NCBI RefSeq assembly: GCF_003347205.1
Contig: NZ_QQBJ01000005.1
Coordinates: forward strand, 186,001 to 250,000
DNA: 64,000 bases
Direction of reading: 5' to 3'
Origin: Mycolicibacterium moriokaense
GTDB taxonomy: Bacteria; Actinomycetota; Actinomycetes; Mycobacteriales; Mycobacteriaceae
Shown: piece after piece, positions 35,814-46,047 of the stretch
Layout: each line of letters starts with the position of its first letter
Numbering within the stretch: the stretch's first letter is position 1
Made by a program: the position numbers and the translations under genes
The notes under the pieces: generated by a model
Told to the model about the DNA's origin: nothing
Databases searched by the model: none
What the model saw: the letters and a program-made list of their open reading frames with translations, nothing else

Positions 35814-37046
35814 CTAGCCGCCGTAGCGCACTTGCAGGTCCTTCACGCCGTTCAGCCAGCCAGACCGAAGACGTTGCGGTTCACCTAGTTTGGCGATGTT
35901 CGGGATCTGGTCGGCGATCTCGTTGAAGATCAGCTTGATCTCCATCCGGGCCAGGTTCGCCCCGATGCAGTAGTGCGCGCCGTTGCCGCCGAACCCCAGG
36001 TGCGGGTTGGGGTCGCGGCTGATGTCGAACTCGAAGGGCCGGGTGAAGACGGCGTCGTCGTAGTTGGCCGAGCTGTAGAACAGGCCGACGCGCTGGCCCT
36101 CGCGGATCTTCACGCCACCCAGCTCGGTGTCGGCCTGTGCGGTGCGCTGGAAGCAGTGCACCGGGGTGGCCCAGCGGACGATCTCGTCGGCGGTGGTGTC
36201 GGGACGCTCGCGCTTGAACAGCTCCCACTGGGCCGGGTTGTCGAAGAACGCGTTCATGCCGTGGGTCATCGCGTTGCGGGTCGTCTCGTTGCCGGCGACC
36301 GCAAGCAGGATCACGAAGAACGCGAACTCGACGTCTTCCATCCACTCGCCGTCGACGTCGGCGGCCACCAGCTTGGTCACGATGTCGTCGGCAGGACAGC
36401 GCCGCCGCTCCTCGGCCATGGTGTAGGCGTAGCCCATCAGCTCGGCGTTGGCCGCCACATAGTCCGACTCGAAGTCGGGGTCTTCGGTGTTCATGATCGA
36501 GTTCGTCCAGTGGAACAACTTTTCGCGATCGCCTTCCGGCACGCCGAGCATGTCGGCGATCGCCAGCAGCGGCAGGCGCATGGCGATGTCATCGACGAAG
36601 TTGCCACTGCCCTTTTCCGCCGCCTCTGCGACGATCTGGCGGGCAGCAGTCGCCAGCTTCGCCTCCAGCCCCGCGACCGCGCGCGGCGTGAACAGGCGTG
36701 AAACGAGCTTGCGCAGCCGGGTGTGCTCGGGTGCGTCGTGGTTGATCAACATCGCCTTGGTTAGCTCGAGCTGATCGGGCGTGGTGCCGTCGGGCATCCG
36801 CATCACGACGCCCTTGCGGTTTGTCGACCACAGGTCGCCGTCGCGCGAGATGGCCTTGATGTCCTCGTGACGGCTGATCACCCAGTAGCCGCCGTCGTCG
36901 AAGATCGACTCGCTCTGCGCGTTCCACCACACCGGTGCCGTCTTGCGCAGTTCGGCGAACTCGGCGACCGGTATGCCGTGTTCGAGGATGTCGGGATCGG
37001 TGAAATCGAAGCCGGCCCCGAAGGGACAGATCTGCGTCGTTGCCAT
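35814..37046 (-). CDS. CYP125-like cytochrome P450 (steroid side-chain hydroxylase type)
   Basis: A 410-residue P450. I helix [12 protein letters not shown], ExxR-containing region, and heme loop [20 protein letters not shown] with Cys about 360; the ending [15 protein letters not shown] is characteristic of CYP125/CYP142-group steroid C26/27 hydroxylases. The canonical CYP125 gene lies in the cholesterol cluster, so this is probably a paralogue; no kstR-type motif (TnnAACnnGTTnnA) was spotted upstream. It is divergent from purD. Confidence 0.87.
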   Translation of the reverse strand: MATTQICPFGAGFDFTDPDILEHGIPVAEFAELRKTAPVWWNAQSESIFDDGGYWVISRHEDIKAISRDGDLWSTNRKGVVMRMPDGTTPDQLELTKAMLINHDAPEHTRLRKLVSRLFTPRAVAGLEAKLATAARQIVAEAAEKGSGNFVDDIAMRLPLLAIADMLGVPEGDREKLFHWTNSIMNTEDPDFESDYVAANAELMGYAYTMAEERRRCPADDIVTKLVAADVDGEWMEDVEFAFFVILLAVAGNETTRNAMTHGMNAFFDNPAQWELFKRERPDTTADEIVRWATPVHCFQRTAQADTELGGVKIREGQRVGLFYSSANYDDAVFTRPFEFDISRDPNPHLGFGGNGAHYCIGANLARMEIKLIFNEIADQIPNIAKLGEPQRLRSGWLNGVKDLQVRYGG

Positions 37047-37055
37047 ACCTCAAGA

Positions 37056-37082
37056 CCATACACTGCAATGTCAAGTGTATGG
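37056..37082. promoter_or_regulatory. Perfect 9-bp inverted repeat between the P450 gene and purD
   Basis: Arms CCATACACT (37056-37064) and AGTGTATGG (37074-37082) with a 9-base spacer. On the minus strand a TTGACA -35-like box lies in the element. Length and symmetry fit a TetR-type operator; the TetR gene of the same operon is the obvious candidate. It is 10 bases from the P450 start and 38 from the purD start. Confidence 0.65.
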
Positions 37083-37119
37083 CCGAGAATTTCGCGGGCG
37101 AGGCACTAGGGTTGGCTCT

Positions 37120-38388
37120 GTGCGCGTGCTGGTGATCGGATCCGGAGCCCGTGAACATGCGTTGCTGCTGGCACTGCGAAGAGACCCCGAAGTGACCGGC
37201 CTGGACATCGCTCCGGGCAACGCCGGCACCGCGGCGGTCGCCGATCAGCATGACGTCGACGTCACCTCCGCCGATGCGGTCGCGGCGCTGGCGCAGAAGA
37301 CCGGCGCCGATCTGGTGGTCATCGGCCCCGAGGTGCCCCTGGTGCTCGGGGTGGCCGACGCGGTCAGGGCGGCGGGAATCGCCTGTTTCGGTCCGACCAA
37401 GGAGGCGGCCCGCATCGAGGGGTCCAAGTCGTTCGCCAAGGACGTCATGTCGGCGGCGGGCGTGCGGACCGCCGGCAGCGAGATCGTCGACAACCCCGCC
37501 CACCTCGACGCCGCCCTGGACAGGTTCGGGCCCGGCGGCGGCGACGCGGCATGGGTGGTCAAGGACGACGGCCTGGCGGCGGGCAAGGGCGTGGTCGTGA
37601 CGGCCGACCGGGACGCCGCGAGGGCGCACGCCGCGAGCCTGCTCGACGCGGGTCATCCGGTGCTGCTCGAGTCGTTTCTCGACGGGCCCGAGGTGTCGCT
37701 GTTCTGTGTCGTCGACGGCGAGACCGTGGTGCCGTTGCTGCCCGCCCAGGACTTCAAGAGGGTCGGCGACGGCGACACCGGGCCGAATACCGGCGGAATG
37801 GGCGCGTATGCGCCGCTGCCGTGGCTGCCCGGCGACGTGACGAAGCAGATCGTCGACGGAGTCGTGAAACCAGTTGCCGCAGAGCTGGTCAAGCGTGGCT
37901 GCTCGTTCTCCGGGCTGTTGTACGCCGGCCTGGCGATCACCTCGAAGGGTCCGGCGGTCGTCGAATTCAACTGTCGCTTCGGCGATCCGGAGACGCAGTC
38001 GGTGCTGGCGCTGCTCGAATCACCGCTGGGCCAACTGCTGCACGCCGCCGCCACGGGCAGCCTCGCCGAACAGCCGCCGCTGCGGTGGCGCGACGGCGCG
38101 GCGGTGACCGTGGTGCTCGCCGCCGAGAACTATCCCGGCAGGCCCAGGGTCGGCGACGTGATCGGCGGCGCGGACGCCGAGGGGGTGCTGCATGCGGGTA
38201 CCTCTCGACGCGACGACGGCGCCGTCGTCTCATCCGGCGGCCGGGTGCTCTCCGTGGTCGGGACAGGGCCCGACCTGTCCGCGGCGCGCGACGACGCCTA
38301 CGCCCGGATGAAGTCGATCAAGTTGCCCGGCAGCCACTTTCGCAGCGACATCGGGCAGGCCGCCGCCGAGGGCCGGATCACCGTCTAG
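37120..38388 (+). CDS. purD: Phosphoribosylamine-glycine ligase (GAR synthetase)
   Basis: A 422-residue ATP-grasp enzyme for step 2 of purine synthesis (phosphoribosylamine + glycine + ATP to GAR). [14 protein letters not shown] opens the N-domain, [14 protein letters not shown] is in the ATP-grasp site, and [12 protein letters not shown] holds the metal-site residues. GTG 37120 is the conserved start. The gene is monocistronic here; the convergent esterase gene ends 15 bases downstream. Confidence 0.96.
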   Translation: MRVLVIGSGAREHALLLALRRDPEVTGLDIAPGNAGTAAVADQHDVDVTSADAVAALAQKTGADLVVIGPEVPLVLGVADAVRAAGIACFGPTKEAARIEGSKSFAKDVMSAAGVRTAGSEIVDNPAHLDAALDRFGPGGGDAAWVVKDDGLAAGKGVVVTADRDAARAHAASLLDAGHPVLLESFLDGPEVSLFCVVDGETVVPLLPAQDFKRVGDGDTGPNTGGMGAYAPLPWLPGDVTKQIVDGVVKPVAAELVKRGCSFSGLLYAGLAITSKGPAVVEFNCRFGDPETQSVLALLESPLGQLLHAAATGSLAEQPPLRWRDGAAVTVVLAAENYPGRPRVGDVIGGADAEGVLHAGTSRRDDGAVVSSGGRVLSVVGTGPDLSAARDDAYARMKSIKLPGSHFRSDIGQAAAEGRITV

Positions 38389-38403
38389 GCGGGGCAGGCC
38401 CGA

Positions 38404-39303
38404 TCAGGCCGTCACCAGCGGCGCGATCCACTCCAGCTCGGCCGGCAGCTGCGAACTCCAGAAACCGCCGTCGTGTCCGCCGGGCGAGAAGCCGCCCGCG
38501 GGCGGCTTCGACAACTGCGCGATGAACTGCTTGGTCGCCGAGTAGAACGGGTCGCTGTTGCCGCAGTCGATGCGGATCGGGATCGAGTCCAGCGCGGGCA
38601 GGCCCCACACGCTGTTGGCCGCATAGTCGTCGGCGCCGTCGAACGCGCCCGGTGCCGTCGCCCCCGACGACGTCCACAGCGCGGGACTGACCGCGCAGAT
38701 CGCCGCGGTGCGCGCCGGGCCCAGTCGCGCGCCCAACAGCAGCGCGCCGTACCCGCCCATCGACCAGCCGAGGAAGGCCACCCGCGACGTGTCCAGGCCC
38801 TGCGCGCCGAGCATCGGGATCAGTTCGTCGAGCACCATCGCGCCCGCGTCGTCACCGTCGGCGCGCTTGTGCCAGTAGCCGCCGCCGCCGTCGACGGCGA
38901 CCACCGCGAACGGCGGCAAGCCGGCATCGACCGCCTGCGCCAGGCCCTGCTCCACACCGCCTGCCATCACCTGGGCGGCGTCGCCGCCCTTGCCGTGAAG
39001 TGCGATGACAGGCCGCAGCGGTTGGGTCTGACCCGGCGGCCGCGCGATCGCCCAGTTGGTGTCGATGCCACCGCGCGCGGCGGACACGAACGACCCGCTC
39101 GTGTAGGTCGGCGCCGCGGCGGGTGGGGGCTCCATCGGGGCGGGCGGTGCCAGAGGTGCCAGTGGGGTTCCTGCGCTCGTCATCTCAACAGGCGGGCCCG
39201 CGGCGGACGGATCCCGTAGCGTGCCGAGAGCGAAGGCGCCCGCGGCCCCTGCGGCCGCGCTGACGCCCAGGCGCAGCATCGCCCTGCGGCTCAGATCTGG
39301 CAT
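38404..39303 (-). CDS. Exported alpha/beta-hydrolase esterase (Rv0774c type)
   Basis: A 299-residue protein beginning with a probable Tat signal (LSRRAMLRLGVSAAAGAAG) and a Pro/Ala-rich linker to about residue 65. The hydrolase fold has the nucleophile Ser in LGWSMGGYG, a likely Asp in CGNSDPFY and His in GGHDGGFW, in antigen 85/esterase-D-like order. Family members cleave lipid or acyl esters at the cell surface. Starts at 39312 and 39315 are also possible. Confidence 0.87.
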   Translation of the reverse strand: MPDLSRRAMLRLGVSAAAGAAGAFALGTLRDPSAAGPPVEMTSAGTPLAPLAPPAPMEPPPAAAPTYTSGSFVSAARGGIDTNWAIARPPGQTQPLRPVIALHGKGGDAAQVMAGGVEQGLAQAVDAGLPPFAVVAVDGGGGYWHKRADGDDAGAMVLDELIPMLGAQGLDTSRVAFLGWSMGGYGALLLGARLGPARTAAICAVSPALWTSSGATAPGAFDGADDYAANSVWGLPALDSIPIRIDCGNSDPFYSATKQFIAQLSKPPAGGFSPGGHDGGFWSSQLPAELEWIAPLVTA

Positions 39304-39444
39304 GCCGGTCATCATGCCATTGACCGTTGGCGGGTCGTCGGTCGGCGTTGGGCCGATGTATCCAAATGGATTGGCGGAGCGGATTCCTGTGTAAAGGCTT
39401 AGCTTTCGCCGAAAGACTCATTTGGGCCTCGGCCGACTGGCAGC

Positions 39445-40095
39445 ATGCATTGCGTGACGGCAGCGGTGACACCAAAGGGCGTGCGCAGGCAGTACGCCTT
39501 GGTCAGTGCTGCCGCCGAGTTGTTGTGCGAAGGCGGGTTCGACGCCGTGCGTCACCGCGCGGTCGCGCGACGGGCCGGGCTGCCTCTGGCGGCGACGACG
39601 TACTACTTCTCCTCCCTCGACGACCTGATCGTGCGGGCCGTCGAACACGTTGGTGCACAAGAGGCGCAGCAACTGCGCGAGCGGGTGGCGAGCTTGTCGC
39701 GCCGGCGCCGCGGCGCGGAGGCGACGGTCGACGTGTTGGTGGACCTGCTCGTCGGTGACGATCCCGACACACAGGTGAGCGAGCAGTTGATCTCGCGCTA
39801 CGAGCGCTACATCGCGTGCGCGCGTCAACCTGCCCTGCGTGAGGTGCAACGGCGGATCCTGCAGCAGCGCACCGACGCCGTCGTCAAAGTCGTCGAACGC
39901 TGCGGACGGTTGGTGCGGGCCGAACTGGTCCCCGCGCTGGTGTGTGCCGTCGACGGCGCGGTGGTCGCGGCGCTCGTCGACGACGGGGACGGTCCCCGCA
40001 GCGCGGCACGTGCCACGTTGATCGACGTCATCGACGTGCTCGCGCCCATCACGGCGCCGATCTCCGCGCCGTTGCTCACCGCCGCTCCCGGCTGA
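39445..40095 (+). CDS. TetR-family regulator (Rv0775 type)
   Basis: A 216-residue TetR with a helix-turn-helix at about 25-65 (HRAVARRAGLPLAATTYYFS). It is divergent from the esterase gene, with 129 or more bases between, where a control site could lie, and is followed by an APC permease on the same strand 67 bases on. Ligand and targets unknown. Alternative start GTG 39454. Confidence 0.88.
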   Translation: MHCVTAAVTPKGVRRQYALVSAAAELLCEGGFDAVRHRAVARRAGLPLAATTYYFSSLDDLIVRAVEHVGAQEAQQLRERVASLSRRRRGAEATVDVLVDLLVGDDPDTQVSEQLISRYERYIACARQPALREVQRRILQQRTDAVVKVVERCGRLVRAELVPALVCAVDGAVVAALVDDGDGPRSAARATLIDVIDVLAPITAPISAPLLTAAPG

Positions 40096-40162
40096 CATCG
40101 CAGCGGGGTTAGCGCTGCTCAAAGATGGGGTATTCACAGCCGACTTACAGGAAGGCCCCATC

Positions 40163-41596
40163 GTGAGCGAAACGACGGACACCGTCGACAAACACAAACA
40201 GCCCGAACTCAAACGGGTGATGGGCCCCGGACTGCTGTTGTTGTTCGTCGTCGGCGACATCCTCGGCACCGGCGTCTACGCATTGACCGGCGACGTCGCC
40301 GCCGAAGTCGGTGGGGCGGCATGGGTTCCGTTCCTGGTGGCGTTTCTGATCGCGACCGTCACGGCGTTCAGCTACCTGGAGCTGGTGACGAAATACCCAC
40401 AGGCGGCCGGCGCAGCGCTCTACGCGCACAAGGCATTCGGCATTCAGTACGTGACATTCTTGGTGGCGTTCGTGGTGATGTGCTCGGGTATCACGTCTGC
40501 CTCCACGGCGTCGCGGTTCTTCGGCGCCAACTTCGTCGAGGGCTTCGGATTGAATTGGGGCAAAGGCGGAGTCGTCGTCGTTGCGCTGCTCTTCATGGCG
40601 ATGCTGGCCGCGGTCAACCTGCGCGGTGTCGGGGAGAGCGTCAAGCTCAACGTCGGTTTGACGATCATCGAGGCGACCGGCCTGATGCTGGTGCTGTTCG
40701 TCGGCCTCTGGGCGTTCACCAAGGGCGGCGACATCGACTTCGCGCGCGTGGTCGCCTTCGACACCGAATCCGACAAGAACACGTTCATGGCCGTGACGGC
40801 GGCGACGTCGTTGGCGTTCTTCGCGATGGTCGGCTTCGAAGACTCGGTGAACATGGCCGAGGAGACCAAGGACCCGGTCAAGACGTTCCCCAAGGTGCTG
40901 CTGTCCGGGCTGACGATCGCCGGGATCATCTACGTCCTGGTCGCGATCGTCGCGGTGGCCCTGGTGCCGGTGGGCACTCTCGCCGACAGCGAAACCCCGC
41001 TGGTCGAGGTGGTCAAGGCGGGTGCGCCCAGCCTGCCGATCGACGAGATCTTTCCGTTCATCTCGATGTTCGCCGTCTCCAACACGGCCCTGATCAACAT
41101 GTTGATGGCCAGCCGACTGATCTACGGCATGGCCCGCCAGCACGTGCTGCCTCCGGTTCTGGGGCGGGTGCGCCCGCGCCGACTCACGCCGTGGGTCGCG
41201 ATCCTGTTCACCACCGCGATCGCGTTCGGGCTGATCTTCTACGTCAGCGCCTTCGCCAGCAGCAACGCGATCTCGGTGCTCGGCGGCACCACGTCGCTGC
41301 TACTGCTCGCGGTGTTCGCGGTCGTCAACGTGGCCGTGCTGGTGCTGCGGCGCGACGTCAAGGAAACGGGCGGAGCCTTCAGGACGCCGACAGTGCTGCC
41401 CGTCATCGGCTGCGTCGCGTCGCTGTACCTGGTGACACCGCTGTCGGGCAGGCCCGCTCAGCAGTACATTCTGGCGGCGATACTCGTCGCGATCGGCATC
41501 GTGCTGTTCCTCATCACGCACGTGATCAACCGCAGGCTCGGAGTGGGCGACGCGGGCATCACCGACCCGACGCATCTGGCCGAGGCGCCCGACTAG
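40163..41596 (+). CDS. APC-family amino acid permease
   Basis: A 477-residue, about 12-helix transporter. GPGLLLLFVVGDILGTGVYAL is the first helix with the GXGXY-like unwound segment of APC carriers, and FAMVGFEDSVNMAEETKDP matches the consensus amphipathic region after helix 6. Cation/amino acid transporter branch. GTG 40163 start. It lies in a spot between the Rv0775- and Rv0776c-type genes and is not part of the M. tuberculosis order as I recall it. Its last 4 bases overlap the convergent DUF429 gene. Confidence 0.88.
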   Translation: MSETTDTVDKHKQPELKRVMGPGLLLLFVVGDILGTGVYALTGDVAAEVGGAAWVPFLVAFLIATVTAFSYLELVTKYPQAAGAALYAHKAFGIQYVTFLVAFVVMCSGITSASTASRFFGANFVEGFGLNWGKGGVVVVALLFMAMLAAVNLRGVGESVKLNVGLTIIEATGLMLVLFVGLWAFTKGGDIDFARVVAFDTESDKNTFMAVTAATSLAFFAMVGFEDSVNMAEETKDPVKTFPKVLLSGLTIAGIIYVLVAIVAVALVPVGTLADSETPLVEVVKAGAPSLPIDEIFPFISMFAVSNTALINMLMASRLIYGMARQHVLPPVLGRVRPRRLTPWVAILFTTAIAFGLIFYVSAFASSNAISVLGGTTSLLLLAVFAVVNVAVLVLRRDVKETGGAFRTPTVLPVIGCVASLYLVTPLSGRPAQQYILAAILVAIGIVLFLITHVINRRLGVGDAGITDPTHLAEAPD

Positions 41597-42450
41597 AGCC
41601 GGTAGAGTCGTTCGCGGATGGTTCTCGCCTCGGCCTGCGCTTGCGCCAGCAGGTCTTCCAGATGCGAAAGTCGTTCGTGCAGTTCGTCGTTGGGCGGCGG
41701 CACCACGCGCCGGCGCGGAGCGGGCGACAGCTCCTGGGGCAGGCTCGGAGTGACGATGTAGCCGGTCTCGAAGTCGCCGTAGACGGTGACGTCGTCGGGC
41801 CGCGAATACCAGTACAGCGCGATGTAGGCGCACAGCACCGCGTCCACGGGATCCTCGTCGCGGTCCAGCTGCACCGGTTTGGTCGCGGCCTCGACGCGCT
41901 TGCGCAGTTCCACCCAGCCGACGCTGCGGTTGGCGCGCAGCCGCGGTGTCGCGTCGTCGAGCCCCTCGATGAACGTCATCAACTTCAGCAGGTCGCGCTG
42001 GCGGTCCCCGAACGGCCCGCGCTTGTACTTCAGAGTCTTGTCGAGCCCGAACAGCACCACGGTCGCCGGGTGCGGATACACCTCGATCGCCTTTCTGGAC
42101 GAACCGGATGCCGGGTTCATGTCCAGATCCAGGGCGGCGGCCAGGCGGGCGGCGCGCGGATTCTTCAACTCGGGCTTGTCGGCGAAGGCGGGCCGCGCGC
42201 CTGCGTCGAACTTCGCGAAGTCGCGGTTGAAGGCGGTCTCGGCGGGTCGATGCCCGGTCTTGTTGGCCACGATCAACGGCGCGTCGAAGGCGACGACGCA
42301 CTCCTCGCCGGTGAACGGGGCGATGGCGTCGATGATGGCCGCGTCGTCCTGCGCTGCGCCGACGTGCAGAAGTCGGCCGCGGGAGTCGATCGCCGCGACG
42401 CCGGTCTGGTTTTTCTCTCCCCAAGCGAGATCGAGCCCAACGAAGTGCAT
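41593..42450 (-). CDS. DUF429 family protein (Rv0776c type)
   Basis: A 285-residue protein with an RNase H-like start (VGLDLAWGEKNQTGVAAID) and conserved VVAFDAPLIV and EVYPHPATVVLFG segments that define DUF429. The fold implies a nuclease or nucleotidyl-like activity, but no function is established. A coiled coil (HERLSHLEDLLAQAQAEA) ends the protein. It is divergent from purB with 54 bases between. Confidence 0.87.
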   Translation of the reverse strand: MHFVGLDLAWGEKNQTGVAAIDSRGRLLHVGAAQDDAAIIDAIAPFTGEECVVAFDAPLIVANKTGHRPAETAFNRDFAKFDAGARPAFADKPELKNPRAARLAAALDLDMNPASGSSRKAIEVYPHPATVVLFGLDKTLKYKRGPFGDRQRDLLKLMTFIEGLDDATPRLRANRSVGWVELRKRVEAATKPVQLDRDEDPVDAVLCAYIALYWYSRPDDVTVYGDFETGYIVTPSLPQELSPAPRRRVVPPPNDELHERLSHLEDLLAQAQAEARTIRERLYRL

Positions 42451-42504
42451 AGGGGCTACTGTGCCTCAAACGTGCGCCCGGCCGTCGCCGTAAGCTGTGT
42501 ATTC

Positions 42505-43923
42505 GTGGCGATTCCCAACGTGCTGGCCGGTAGGTACACCAGCGACGAGATGGTGGCGATCTGGTCGCCGGAGGCCAAGGTCGTCGGTGAACGCCGACTG
42601 TGGCTGGCGGTGTTGCGTGCGCAGGCCGAACTCGGTGTCTCCGTTCCGGACGGGGTGATCGACGACTACGAGCGGGTGATCGACGACGTCGATCTGGCCT
42701 CGATTGCCGAGCGCGAGCGGGTGCTGCGCCACGACGTCAAGGCGCGCATCGAGGAGTTCAACGCGCTGGCCGGTCACGAGCACGTGCACAAAGGCATGAC
42801 CTCGCGGGATCTCACGGAAAACGTTGAGCAGCTGCAGATCCGGCGATCGCTGGAGTTGGTGTTCAGCCACGGCGTCGCGGTGGTGGCGCGGCTGGCCGAA
42901 CGCGCGGTGAGCTATCGCGAGCTGGTGATGGCGGGCCGCAGCCACAACGTCGCGGCGCAGGCGACGACACTGGGCAAGCGGTTCGCCTCGGCGGCCGAGG
43001 AGATGCTGATCGCGTTGTCAAGGCTGCGCGAGCTGATCGACCGGTATCCGCTGCGCGGCATCAAGGGGCCGATGGGCACCGCCCAGGACATGCTGGACCT
43101 GCTGGGCGGCGACCCCGCCTCCTTGGCCGACCTCGAGCGCCGGGTCGCCGAATTCCTCGGCTTCACCGAGATCATGACCAGTGTCGGGCAGGTGTACCCG
43201 CGCTCGTTGGACCACGACGTGGTCTCCGCGCTGGTGCAGGTTGGCGCCGGGCCGTCGTCGCTGGCGCACACCATCCGGTTGATGGCGGGCCACGAGTTGG
43301 TGACCGAGGGGTTCGCGCCGGGTCAGGTCGGCTCGTCGGCGATGCCGCACAAGATGAACACCCGGTCGTGCGAACGCGTCAACGGCCTGCAGGTGGTGCT
43401 GCGCGGTTACGCGTCGATGGCCGCCGAACTGGCTGGGGCGCAATGGAATGAGGGCGACGTCTTCTGCTCGGTGGTACGCCGGGTGGCGCTGCCCGACGCG
43501 TTCTTCGCCGTCGACGGGCAGACCGAGACGTTCCTGACGGTGCTGGACGAGTTCGGCGCCTACCCGGCGGTGATCCAGCGTGAGCTCGATCGCTACCTGC
43601 CGTTCCTGGCGACGACGAGGATCCTGATCGCGGCGGTGCGCGCGGGCATGGGCCGTGAAGCGGCCCACGAGGTGATCAAGGAGAACGCGGTCGCGGTCGC
43701 GCTGGCGATGCGCGAGAAGGGCGCCGAGCCCGATCTGCTGGACCGGTTGGCGGCCGATCGGCGGCTGCCGCTGGACAGGGCGGCGTTGGATGCCGCGTTG
43801 GCCGACAAGCAGGCGTTCACCGGCGCGGCGGCCAGCCAGGTCGACGCCGTCGCCGCAGCGGTCGACGAACTGGTCAGCCGCTATCCCGAGGCGGCGAAGT
43901 ACACGTCGGGGGCCATTCTGTGA
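42505..43923 (+). CDS. purB: Adenylosuccinate lyase
   Basis: A 472-residue lyase, the same length as M. tuberculosis PurB. The fumarase/lyase signature is in [15 protein letters not shown], with TSRDLTEN and [11 protein letters not shown] as other active-site regions. It releases fumarate from SAICAR and adenylosuccinate. GTG 42505 is the conserved start. Its stop overlaps the cyp126 start (GTGA), as in M. tuberculosis where purB and cyp126 are linked. Confidence 0.97.
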   Translation: MAIPNVLAGRYTSDEMVAIWSPEAKVVGERRLWLAVLRAQAELGVSVPDGVIDDYERVIDDVDLASIAERERVLRHDVKARIEEFNALAGHEHVHKGMTSRDLTENVEQLQIRRSLELVFSHGVAVVARLAERAVSYRELVMAGRSHNVAAQATTLGKRFASAAEEMLIALSRLRELIDRYPLRGIKGPMGTAQDMLDLLGGDPASLADLERRVAEFLGFTEIMTSVGQVYPRSLDHDVVSALVQVGAGPSSLAHTIRLMAGHELVTEGFAPGQVGSSAMPHKMNTRSCERVNGLQVVLRGYASMAAELAGAQWNEGDVFCSVVRRVALPDAFFAVDGQTETFLTVLDEFGAYPAVIQRELDRYLPFLATTRILIAAVRAGMGREAAHEVIKENAVAVALAMREKGAEPDLLDRLAADRRLPLDRAALDAALADKQAFTGAAASQVDAVAAAVDELVSRYPEAAKYTSGAIL

Positions 43924-45149
43924 CACTCGCGGGTCCGCTGGCCGGAATCGACTTCACCGATCTGGACAATTTCGCCGACGGGTTCCCGCATCACCTCTTC
44001 GAAGTGCACCGTCGCGATGCACCGGTCTACTGGCACCAAGCGACCGAGAACACACCCGACGGCGAGGGCTTCTGGTCGGTCGCCACGTATGCGGAAACGC
44101 TTGCGGTGCTTCGTGATCCGGAAACTTATTCGTCGGTCACCGGCGGTGACCGGCCGTACGGGGGCACACTCCTGCAGGACCTCGGCATCGCGGGCCAGGT
44201 GCTCAACATGATGGACGACCCGCGGCATTCGCAGATCAGGCGGCTGGTCAGCTCCGGGCTGACACCGCGGATGATCCGCCGCGTCGAGGACGATCTGCGC
44301 GTCCGTGCGCGTCGGCTGCTGGATGCGGTGACGCCGGGGTCGCCGTTCGACTTCCTGGTCGACGTCGCTGCCGAGCTGCCGATGCAGATGATCTGTATTC
44401 TGCTGGGAGTGCCTGAGTCCGAACGGCATTGGCTGTTCGAGGCCATCGAGCCGCAGTTCGACTTCGGCGGCTCGCGCAAGGCGTCCCTCGGGCAGATGAC
44501 GCCCGAAGAGGGAGGCACCCGGATGTACACCTACGGCCAGGAGTTGATCGCGGCCAAGCGGGCCGGGCCGACCGACGACATGCTGTCCGTCGTCGCGAAC
44601 GCGACCCTGGACTGCGACGGGCTCTCCGACCTGGAGCTCTACCTGTTCTTCAGCCTGTTGTTCAGCGCGGGCGCCGAGACCACCCGCAACGCGGTAGCAG
44701 GGGGACTGCTGGCGTTGGCCGAACATCCCGACCAGTTCGCCGCGCTGCGTGCCGACCAGTCGTTGCTGCCCAGCGCCGTCGAGGAAATGGTGCGGTGGAC
44801 GTCGCCGTCGCCGTCGAAGCGGCGCACCGCGACCCGCGACGTGGAACTCGGCGGATGCGTCATCGAAGCCGGGCAGAAGGTACAGATCTGGGAGGGGTCG
44901 GCGAACCGCGACCCGGCGGCGTTCGACCGGCCGGACGTCTTCGACGTCGCGCGTAAGCCCAACCCGCACTTGGGCTTCGGGCAGGGGATCCACTACTGCC
45001 TCGGCGCCAACCTGGCGCGGCTCGAGCTGCGGGTGCTGTACGAGGAACTGCTCGGCCGGTTTTCGTCGGCGCGCGTCGTCAAGCCCGTCGAGTGGACGCG
45101 CAGCAATCGGCACACCGGCATCCGTCACCTCGTGGTCGAACTGGCATAG
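43920..45149 (+). CDS. cyp126: Cytochrome P450 CYP126
   Basis: A 409-residue P450. I helix [11 protein letters not shown], ExxR region (EEMVRW) and heme loop [16 protein letters not shown] with Cys about 360. Synteny with purB identifies CYP126. The GTG start overlaps the purB stop, so translation is coupled. Substrate not established; the tight linkage to purine synthesis is conserved across mycobacteria. Confidence 0.94.
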   Translation: MTLAGPLAGIDFTDLDNFADGFPHHLFEVHRRDAPVYWHQATENTPDGEGFWSVATYAETLAVLRDPETYSSVTGGDRPYGGTLLQDLGIAGQVLNMMDDPRHSQIRRLVSSGLTPRMIRRVEDDLRVRARRLLDAVTPGSPFDFLVDVAAELPMQMICILLGVPESERHWLFEAIEPQFDFGGSRKASLGQMTPEEGGTRMYTYGQELIAAKRAGPTDDMLSVVANATLDCDGLSDLELYLFFSLLFSAGAETTRNAVAGGLLALAEHPDQFAALRADQSLLPSAVEEMVRWTSPSPSKRRTATRDVELGGCVIEAGQKVQIWEGSANRDPAAFDRPDVFDVARKPNPHLGFGQGIHYCLGANLARLELRVLYEELLGRFSSARVVKPVEWTRSNRHTGIRHLVVELA

Positions 45150-45159
45150 AGGTTTCGCC

Positions 45160-46047
45160 GTGAGGCCCGATGCTTTCGCGGCGGTGATGGCGACCGGCAT
45201 CGTGTCCATCGCGGCGAGAGACCACGGCCTCGTCGTGATCAGCGACGTCCTCGCCGTCGTCGCGGTCGGCTTGCTGGCGGTGTTGGTGCTGGCAGCCGTC
45301 GTCTGGTTGCGGCCCGACGTGGGTGATCCGGCCGTGTCGCTGGGCCTGCTGACCTTCGTCGCGGCATGTGCGGTCGTCGGCACGCGGCTGAACTGGTGGC
45401 CGCTCGGGGCGGTCGGGCTGCTCGGCTGGCTGCTGCTGTTGCCGCTGGCGGCCCGCGCGCTGTGGCGGTCGCGATGGACCGGCCTCGTCGACCGCGCCCG
45501 AGGCGGCTGGGAACTGGCCGGCGTCTCGACGTCGGGGCTCGCGATCGTCGCGGCGGACGTCGGGGCGGTGGGCCTTGCCGTCGCGCTGCTGGCGTTGGCG
45601 ATCTGCCTGTACTGCATGATGACAGGGCTTGTGCTGTGGCGAGCGGTACGTTGGCCGTGGTCGGTTGAACTCCTGCAGCCGGACCTCTGGATTCTGATGG
45701 GCGGCGCCGCGATCGCGACCCTGGCCGGTGATCACATCCATTCCGCCGGGGTCCCCGGCATCCGGCCGGTGACGGTGCTGACGTGGCTCGTCGCCAGTGG
45801 ATGGGTGCCGATACTGGCCGCGGCGAGCGTCCGGATGCGCGGCGGCAATTGGTGGGCGGCGGTGTTCCCGCTCGGCATGTACTCGTCGGCGACCTTCGCG
45901 ACGGGGGTCGAAACGGGCTGGCAGCCGCTGCGCACGGTGTCGCTGGTGTTCTTCTGGATCGCGTTCGCGGCCTGGCTGCTCGCCTGCGCTAGGTGGGTCG
46001 GCGGGCGACGCCCGCGGATCTCAGCTCCAGCGCCGCCAGCCCGCTGA
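45160..46047 (+). CDS. SLAC1/TehA-like membrane transporter
   Basis: A 295-residue protein with about nine to ten hydrophobic helices and the family-like start FAAVMATGIVSIAARD. Members are dicarboxylate or anion (tellurite, malate) channels/exporters. The GTG 45160 is preceded by AGAGG. It follows cyp126 by 10 bases and overlaps the convergent Rv0779c-type gene by 59 bases. No charge-pair or substrate residue could be assigned. Confidence 0.72.
   Translation: MRPDAFAAVMATGIVSIAARDHGLVVISDVLAVVAVGLLAVLVLAAVVWLRPDVGDPAVSLGLLTFVAACAVVGTRLNWWPLGAVGLLGWLLLLPLAARALWRSRWTGLVDRARGGWELAGVSTSGLAIVAADVGAVGLAVALLALAICLYCMMTGLVLWRAVRWPWSVELLQPDLWILMGGAAIATLAGDHIHSAGVPGIRPVTVLTWLVASGWVPILAAASVRMRGGNWWAAVFPLGMYSSATFATGVETGWQPLRTVSLVFFWIAFAAWLLACARWVGGRRPRISAPAPPAR

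Noticed and set aside
40145-41143. 332-codon minus-strand frame over the APC permease
   Set aside because: Composition is dominated by His/Arg/Asp/Gly and it overlaps an intact transporter; treated as a shadow.
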